Positions 59,678 through 64,000 of a DNA stretch of 64,000 bases are shown here, one piece after another. The DNA is from DATCJA01 sp963734635. Its GTDB lineage: Bacteria > Acidobacteriota > Vicinamibacteria > Vicinamibacterales > UBA2999. Below the pieces are notes generated by a model, which worked only from the letters and a program-made list of their open reading frames with translations, was not told where the DNA came from and made no database searches. A program made the translations under genes and the position numbers. The stretch's first letter is position 1, and every line of letters starts with the position of its first letter. The stretch is from positions 1,302,001-1,366,000 of the forward strand of contig CAVTIA010000003.1 of assembly GCA_963734635.1 (NCBI GenBank). The letters are read 5' to 3'.

Positions 59678-61993
59678 TCAGAAGCGATACGTATAAAGGA
59701 TCTTCGATGCGGCCCGCTTGTCGAGCGTCGCGTACCGATTGAGGAGTGGGTCGTCCAGCCAGTTGTGTGTGTAGACGAAGTAGAGGTCGTTGCCGGGCGC
59801 CAGGATCCAACGGAAGCGTGATTGCCAACCGAGCACGGCACTCTGCGAGTCGTACTGGACGTCGTTGACGAGCGCGATGAAGGGGCTGAGCTGCGTTTCG
59901 CTGACGAGGCGGTAGAGCCGCGTCGAGAACGCCCCCTCGGCCAGCTTCAGGCTGTTCCATTCGCCCGTGAGGTAGACGAGGAGACCTGGGCGCAGACGGA
60001 CGTTCAGGTTCATCTGCCGCTGCGTGCGAGTGCCCGAATAGAACTGGCCCGTCTCGTACCGGCCGTTGATCGACAGCATGCGCCGCTCCGCCGTCCGTCC
60101 ATTGATGCGGAAGCGCGAGTAGTCGTACTCCGCGCCAAGCGGCAGCGTGATCGTGCGGCTGATAGCAAACGGCGCGTCGAGCCGCTCGCGGCGGTTGGTC
60201 GCGGTGAAGGCGACGAAGTCACCGGTCTGAAGCTGCATGCCGAACAGCGTGAATTCCAGGTCGCGGTTCAGCAGCTCGTTCCGAAGATCCGTCATCATGT
60301 CGATGGTGCCGTCGAACCAGAACTGCCGGATGTGCGGGTTGTTACGCGGCCGCGGCCGGAAGCGAAGCCAGGGCGCATAGCGCCGGTAGTTCTGGCGCCG
60401 CAGGAACCCGACTGCCGGGTCGAAGTTGGCCTGAACCTCGGTCGTGTCGAAACGAAAGTTCCAGAGATCGTTCGGGTACTCGAGGGTGCCACCGAACGCC
60501 GAGTTACCGCTCGACGCGTCGGGGCGCGTCGCGTGCAGGAACCACGCCTTGACCTCGAGGTTCTGATCCCCCCGAAATGTCGATGTGGCAAGCGACATGT
60601 CGAGGCCCGTGGTGTGTTGCGCCTCGGCACCGGCGCCGGCCGGGTCGCGGCGCGTGTACAGGGCCCCGATGTACGACTGCGCCATCATCCGGCGTCTGAC
60701 GCGGGCGACGGTGAAGTTTTCGCTCGCGAACCCCTCCTCGTCCTCTTCCCCGGTGCGCACGTGGAGAAGGCCCACGTCCTGTGCGCCGAGCTGGCCGGTC
60801 ACTTTCGTGCCGTAGTCGATCCGCTGCGGCGTCGCATTGGTGCTCAGGCCGATGCGCCGGCTGAAGAACGGTATCACCTGGTCGTCGGTACTGCCGCCGC
60901 GGTCGTCGTTGTTGCGGAGATTGTTGCTGGCGAAGTCGAGGAACGTCGCGCCGTCGAGAAAAAAGTCGCGCTGCTCGGGGAAGAACAGCGAATAACGCGT
61001 GAGATTGGTCTGCCGCTGATCGACTTCGGTTTGTGCGAAATCGGTGTTGACGGTGAAGTTGGCGCGCAGCAGCGGCGTCGGGTTGTAGAAGAGGTCGACG
61101 CCGGCACTCCCCTCGCCCTTCATGCGAGCATTGCCGCCACCGGGAGAGGCCTCCGAGATGTACGCGCCGTACGGCTTGATGTCGAGGCCGTGTCCCTGCG
61201 TAACGTCCCGGATGCCGGTGACCATGCCGGCGTTCGTCATCCGCCGTAATCCCTGATTGCGCGCCCAGCCGCTCCAGATGCTCGACTCGTTCTTCCGCTG
61301 GATGGTGCGCTGGAAGTTGATGCCCCAGGTGTCGCTGCCCGGGTTGAAGTTGAACGTCCGGAAGGGGAGCTCGATTTCGAGCGTCCAGCCGATCTCGCTG
61401 CGCCACGCCCGCGCGTTCCATACGCCGTCCCACGCCCTGTTCTCGCCGTTCTTGTCGATCAATGCGTCCGCCATCGAGCCCAGGGGATTCATCTCGAAAA
61501 AGTAGCCGGTACGCGCATCCAGAAATGTGTCGATCGTCATCTGGATCTTGTCGTCGGAGGGCAATCCTTCGTCCCGTCGACGTTGATACGCAATCCAGCC
61601 ATCGGGATCGGAGTCAAAGCAGGTGATGCCGATGTACAGCGCGCCGGCGTGAAAGACGATGCGCACCTCGGTCTGCTCTGTTGCCGGACTGCCATTGTCG
61701 GGATCGATCTGGATAAAGTCGCCCGCAGGTTCCGCCCGCACCCAGGCCGGCTCGTCCAGCCGCCCGTCGAGCATGATCGCCTCGCCGTCGTCGAGTCGGG
61801 ATGCGCGTATCCGGCGGCGGTCGCCGTTGTCAGGCGACCCCTGGTTACCCTGCCCGTTTTGCTGGCGCGCGGCCGTTGTCCGCGGCTGCCTGGCGGATGT
61901 GAGTTGATGCCCCGAGGCTACCGACACAGAGGAGCACAGCAGGGTAACGATTACAGAGAGCCGGCGCCCGGCTCGCGGGCCACATATGTTCAT
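59678..61993 (-). CDS. CBM9-like/DUF5916 outer-membrane protein
   Basis: 771 residues from 'MNICGPRAGRRLS'. A signal sequence is followed by a carbohydrate-binding-module-9-like domain (about 65-270) with 'AIMLDGRLDEPAWVRAEP', 'VRIVFHAGALYIGITCFDSDP' and 'PFRTFNFNPGSDTWGINFQR'. A DUF5916 beta-barrel from about 285 to the end follows ('LRANFTVNTDFAQTEVDQRQTNLTRYSLFFPEQRDFF' region), closing with 'RAASKILYTYRF' and a C-terminal Phe. It is typically an outer-membrane partner of uptake systems. Upstream is the PQQ dehydrogenase, downstream the SMP-30 protein, all on the same strand. Confidence 0.88.
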   Translation of the reverse strand: MNICGPRAGRRLSVIVTLLCSSVSVASGHQLTSARQPRTTAARQQNGQGNQGSPDNGDRRRIRASRLDDGEAIMLDGRLDEPAWVRAEPAGDFIQIDPDNGSPATEQTEVRIVFHAGALYIGITCFDSDPDGWIAYQRRRDEGLPSDDKIQMTIDTFLDARTGYFFEMNPLGSMADALIDKNGENRAWDGVWNARAWRSEIGWTLEIELPFRTFNFNPGSDTWGINFQRTIQRKNESSIWSGWARNQGLRRMTNAGMVTGIRDVTQGHGLDIKPYGAYISEASPGGGNARMKGEGSAGVDLFYNPTPLLRANFTVNTDFAQTEVDQRQTNLTRYSLFFPEQRDFFLDGATFLDFASNNLRNNDDRGGSTDDQVIPFFSRRIGLSTNATPQRIDYGTKVTGQLGAQDVGLLHVRTGEEDEEGFASENFTVARVRRRMMAQSYIGALYTRRDPAGAGAEAQHTTGLDMSLATSTFRGDQNLEVKAWFLHATRPDASSGNSAFGGTLEYPNDLWNFRFDTTEVQANFDPAVGFLRRQNYRRYAPWLRFRPRPRNNPHIRQFWFDGTIDMMTDLRNELLNRDLEFTLFGMQLQTGDFVAFTATNRRERLDAPFAISRTITLPLGAEYDYSRFRINGRTAERRMLSINGRYETGQFYSGTRTQRQMNLNVRLRPGLLVYLTGEWNSLKLAEGAFSTRLYRLVSETQLSPFIALVNDVQYDSQSAVLGWQSRFRWILAPGNDLYFVYTHNWLDDPLLNRYATLDKRAASKILYTYRF

Positions 61994-62161
61994 CGCTTCG
62001 ATTAGTCCCTGCAACGCGGGTGTCGGGAAGACCATCCCCGACTTTCTTGTGCTACACGGTTCCGCTCACACGCGTGAATCAGCCCGTGCGCGGCGCGGGA
62101 CTCAATAGTAGCTTAGACCGCAGTCCCGTCCATCGCGTTGCTGTGACCGACAGTGCCCGTA

Positions 62162-64000
62162 CTACTTCTTCGGCAACGCGAAGGCGATGATTTCGTCGTT
62201 GGTGACCTCAGACCCCGTCAGGCTGCCCCCCGTGGCCACGACCGTCACGAACTGTCGTCCGTCGGCGCCCATGTACGTGATTGGCGCGGTCTCGATCGAT
62301 GACGGTAGTTTGATCTCCCACAGCTTGTCGCCGGTTGCCGTGGCGAACGCGCGGAACCTGAAATCGTCCGTGCCGCCGACGAACGTGAGCCCGCTTGCGG
62401 TGAGGATCACGCCGCCGGTACTGGGGCGACCCGTGTTCTGGAGGGCCGGCGGCAGCATGTCGGAGACGCCGAGCGTCTTGCGATACGCGATGTCGCCCGT
62501 GTCCATGTTGACGGCAACCAGCTCGCCCCATGGAGTCGGGCCGCACGGCAGACGCCGGTCGGGATCGCCAAAGCGGCGCAGACCGGCGAGCTCCCCGGCA
62601 TTGATCCAGCTGCCGTCGGGCCGCTGGACCAGCCGCATCGGCTGGAAGAGGTTTGTGGTGTTCGACACGAACAGGTGCAGATTGGGATCGTACGCGGGTC
62701 CCCAGTAGTTGATGCCCCCCTGCGGTCCTGGCGGAGAAATGCTGTAGCGGTCTCGGCCGATCGGCATGTACGGACCGCCGAGCTGTATGTTGTTGTCGTC
62801 GACCAGGCGCTCGCAGAACGCCTGGTGCTGAGGCTCGCCTTTGTAAAGGTTGTCACGCGAGATCGTCAGCTGCGCCAGCGGCTCCGGCTTCACCGGGAAC
62901 GGTTGCGTCGGCGACACCTGCTCGCCGGGCACGTCGCTCTTCGGCACGGGACGCTCGACGACGTCGAAGATCGGCTTGCCGGTGACGCGGTTCAGCGTGA
63001 ACAGCAGCCCCATCTTGTTGACGACGAGGAGCGCGGGAATCGTCGCGCCGCCCCGCTGCAGGTCGACGACGAGCGGAGCCGACTGCATGTCGTAGTCCCA
63101 GACATCGTGGTGCACGAGTTGGAAATGCCAGAGATACTTGCCGGTGTTCGCATCGACCGCGACCACTGACGACGAGAACAGGTTGTCGCCGGGACGATCG
63201 ATGCCGACGCGATCGTTGTTCGGGGCGCCGAGCGGCATGTAGAGAATGCCGCGCGCCTCGTCGATCGACATGTGGCCCCACACGTTGACGCCGGACCGGT
63301 TCTTCGCGCTGTCCCCGCCCCAGGTGTCGTACCCGAATTCGCCCGGACGCGGCACGGTGTGGAACGTCCACACCAGCTTGCCCGTCGTCGCGTCCCACGC
63401 GCGTGTATCGCCGGCGGGGCCTGAGCCGCCGTTGGAGCCGCCGGGGCCCTCGCCGGTGCCTGCGCCGGTGATGATCAGATTCTTGAAGATGGTTGGCGAC
63501 GACAAGTGCGAGTACGGCACGTTCATGCCGGTCTGCATGACTTCCGGCGTCTTGGTGTTGACGATGCCCTTGTCGCCGAACCAGTCGTTAAGGCGACCGG
63601 TCGCCGCGTTGATCGAGTAGAGCGCGCCGGCATTCGACCCGAAGACGATCGACGCGGGAAGGCCGCCCCCGCCCGGCCAGTACGCGATACCGCGCTTGGC
63701 CGGGATGTCGTTGTTCGGCAGCTGAAATCTCCATTTCTCCGCGCCGGAGGTCGCGTCGACCGCGATCACCTCGCCGTACGGCGACCCGAAATACATCGTG
63801 TTGCCGATCACGATGGGAATGGCGTCGTCTCTGAGCAGCCTGCCGGAGTAGCCGGCGGGTTTGAGATGGATGCTCCAGGCGCGCTGCAGCGTGCCGACAT
63901 TGGCCGGCGTGATCTGGGTCAGCGGGCTGTAGCGGTTGGCGCTTTCATCGTGGTTGCTGGCCGACCAGCCAGTCGGCGCCGGCGTGTGCTGCGCAACGCC
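62162..64000 (-). CDS. PQQ-dependent dehydrogenase, 5' end outside window
   Basis: At least 612 residues; reading stays open to the window edge ('PTGWSASNHDESANRYSPLTQI'). It is an eight-bladed quinoprotein of the glucose/alcohol-dehydrogenase type: 'GSNAGALYSINAATGRLNDWFG', 'LIITGAGTGEGPGG', 'GDTRAWDATTGKLVWTFHTVPRPGEFG', 'WHFQLVHHDVWDYDMQSAPLVVDL' and 'GGVILTASGLTFVGG'. The 'VHHDVWDYD' segment matches the catalytic Asp region. It is periplasmic and oxidises sugar or alcohol, passing electrons to cytochrome c. The signal peptide must lie beyond 64000. Confidence 0.92.
   Translation of the reverse strand, partial: GVAQHTPAPTGWSASNHDESANRYSPLTQITPANVGTLQRAWSIHLKPAGYSGRLLRDDAIPIVIGNTMYFGSPYGEVIAVDATSGAEKWRFQLPNNDIPAKRGIAYWPGGGGLPASIVFGSNAGALYSINAATGRLNDWFGDKGIVNTKTPEVMQTGMNVPYSHLSSPTIFKNLIITGAGTGEGPGGSNGGSGPAGDTRAWDATTGKLVWTFHTVPRPGEFGYDTWGGDSAKNRSGVNVWGHMSIDEARGILYMPLGAPNNDRVGIDRPGDNLFSSSVVAVDANTGKYLWHFQLVHHDVWDYDMQSAPLVVDLQRGGATIPALLVVNKMGLLFTLNRVTGKPIFDVVERPVPKSDVPGEQVSPTQPFPVKPEPLAQLTISRDNLYKGEPQHQAFCERLVDDNNIQLGGPYMPIGRDRYSISPPGPQGGINYWGPAYDPNLHLFVSNTTNLFQPMRLVQRPDGSWINAGELAGLRRFGDPDRRLPCGPTPWGELVAVNMDTGDIAYRKTLGVSDMLPPALQNTGRPSTGGVILTASGLTFVGGTDDFRFRAFATATGDKLWEIKLPSSIETAPITYMGADGRQFVTVVATGGSLTGSEVTNDEIIAFALPKK

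Noticed and set aside
59822..61249. 475-residue plus frame opposite DUF5916
   Set aside because: Arg/Glu/Val-rich antisense frame; the minus-strand protein has clear CBM9 and barrel features.
1..64000. CRISPR arrays, tRNA or rRNA genes, prophage modules
   Set aside because: No regularly spaced direct repeats, no tRNA-like cloverleaf with GGTTCGAATC arm, no rRNA words and no phage structural genes were seen.

Overview
The window is a GC-rich bacterial chromosome segment. Its gene content points to Acidobacteriota, probably class Vicinamibacteria. The evidence is Oar-like TonB receptors with an N-terminal carboxypeptidase-regulatory domain, a CBM9/DUF5916 outer-membrane protein, DUF6152, a DUF1592/DUF1552/ankyrin operon, many exported c-type cytochromes and PQQ or SMP-30 propellers, and regulators that fuse an excisionase-like winged helix to a membrane-anchored TPR or TolB domain. 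This assignment is inferred from gene families; there is no rRNA in the window. I found no tRNA, rRNA, CRISPR array or prophage.

Layout. 0-1.3 kb: 3' end of an Oar-like receptor. 1.4-4.3 kb (minus): CPXCG zinc-ribbon protein, Lys/Ala-rich protein, winged-helix/TPR sensor, small membrane protein. 4.4-7.3 kb (minus): sodium:solute symporter and two exported cupins, divergent from an MFS transporter. 8.9-13.9 kb: a complete Oar receptor, divergent from a second winged-helix sensor with a TolB-like propeller. 14.0-15.9 kb: a cluster of small RNA-binding proteins (RRM, two cold-shock-domain proteins) around a spermidine-synthase-like methyltransferase. 16.3-19.9 kb: a Rieske/FAD-reductase pair and a methyltransferase, interspersed with gene remnants (SRPBCC, DinB, GlcG/HbpS). 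19.9-27.6 kb: acyl-CoA synthetase, DUF5519, MauG-like peroxidase, exported proteins, a cytochrome/Vgb-propeller fusion, a dehalogenase-like hydrolase and a truncated carbonic anhydrase. 27.7-33.7 kb: DUF1592-DUF1552-ankyrin operon and a cytochrome c. 33.7-36.3 kb (minus): esterase, exported protein, DUF6152 and VOC proteins. 36.4-42.4 kb: CNB/glutaredoxin-like/TrxB-like fusion, hydrolases, a deleted carboxylesterase and an ICL/PEP-mutase-like protein. 42.5-43.7 kb: a decayed IS630 element. 44-46.3 kb: a PrcB-like protein and a subtilase. 46.7-54.3 kb: broken SMP-30, DUF4214/lectin and MBL genes, AlkB, a ModA-like protein, a seven-repeat propeller and a diheme cytochrome. 54.4-64 kb: a threefold-repeat protein, S1-domain protein, berberine-type oxidase remnant, cyclophilin, SnoaL, SMP-30, DUF5916 and a PQQ dehydrogenase running off the end.

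Most of the proteins are predicted to be exported (Sec, Tat or lipoprotein signals). They form a periplasmic and outer-membrane set for polymer or aromatic uptake and oxidation, feeding electrons to c-type cytochromes.

Two patterns stand out. First, many genes are broken by single-base frameshifts or by clean internal deletions. This is either real decay or an error-prone assembly, and only reads can decide. Second, there are two families of palindromic intergenic repeats: CGTAGTG-flanked REP-like hairpins, and a composite multi-hairpin element found three times, one copy of which is split by the IS630 element.
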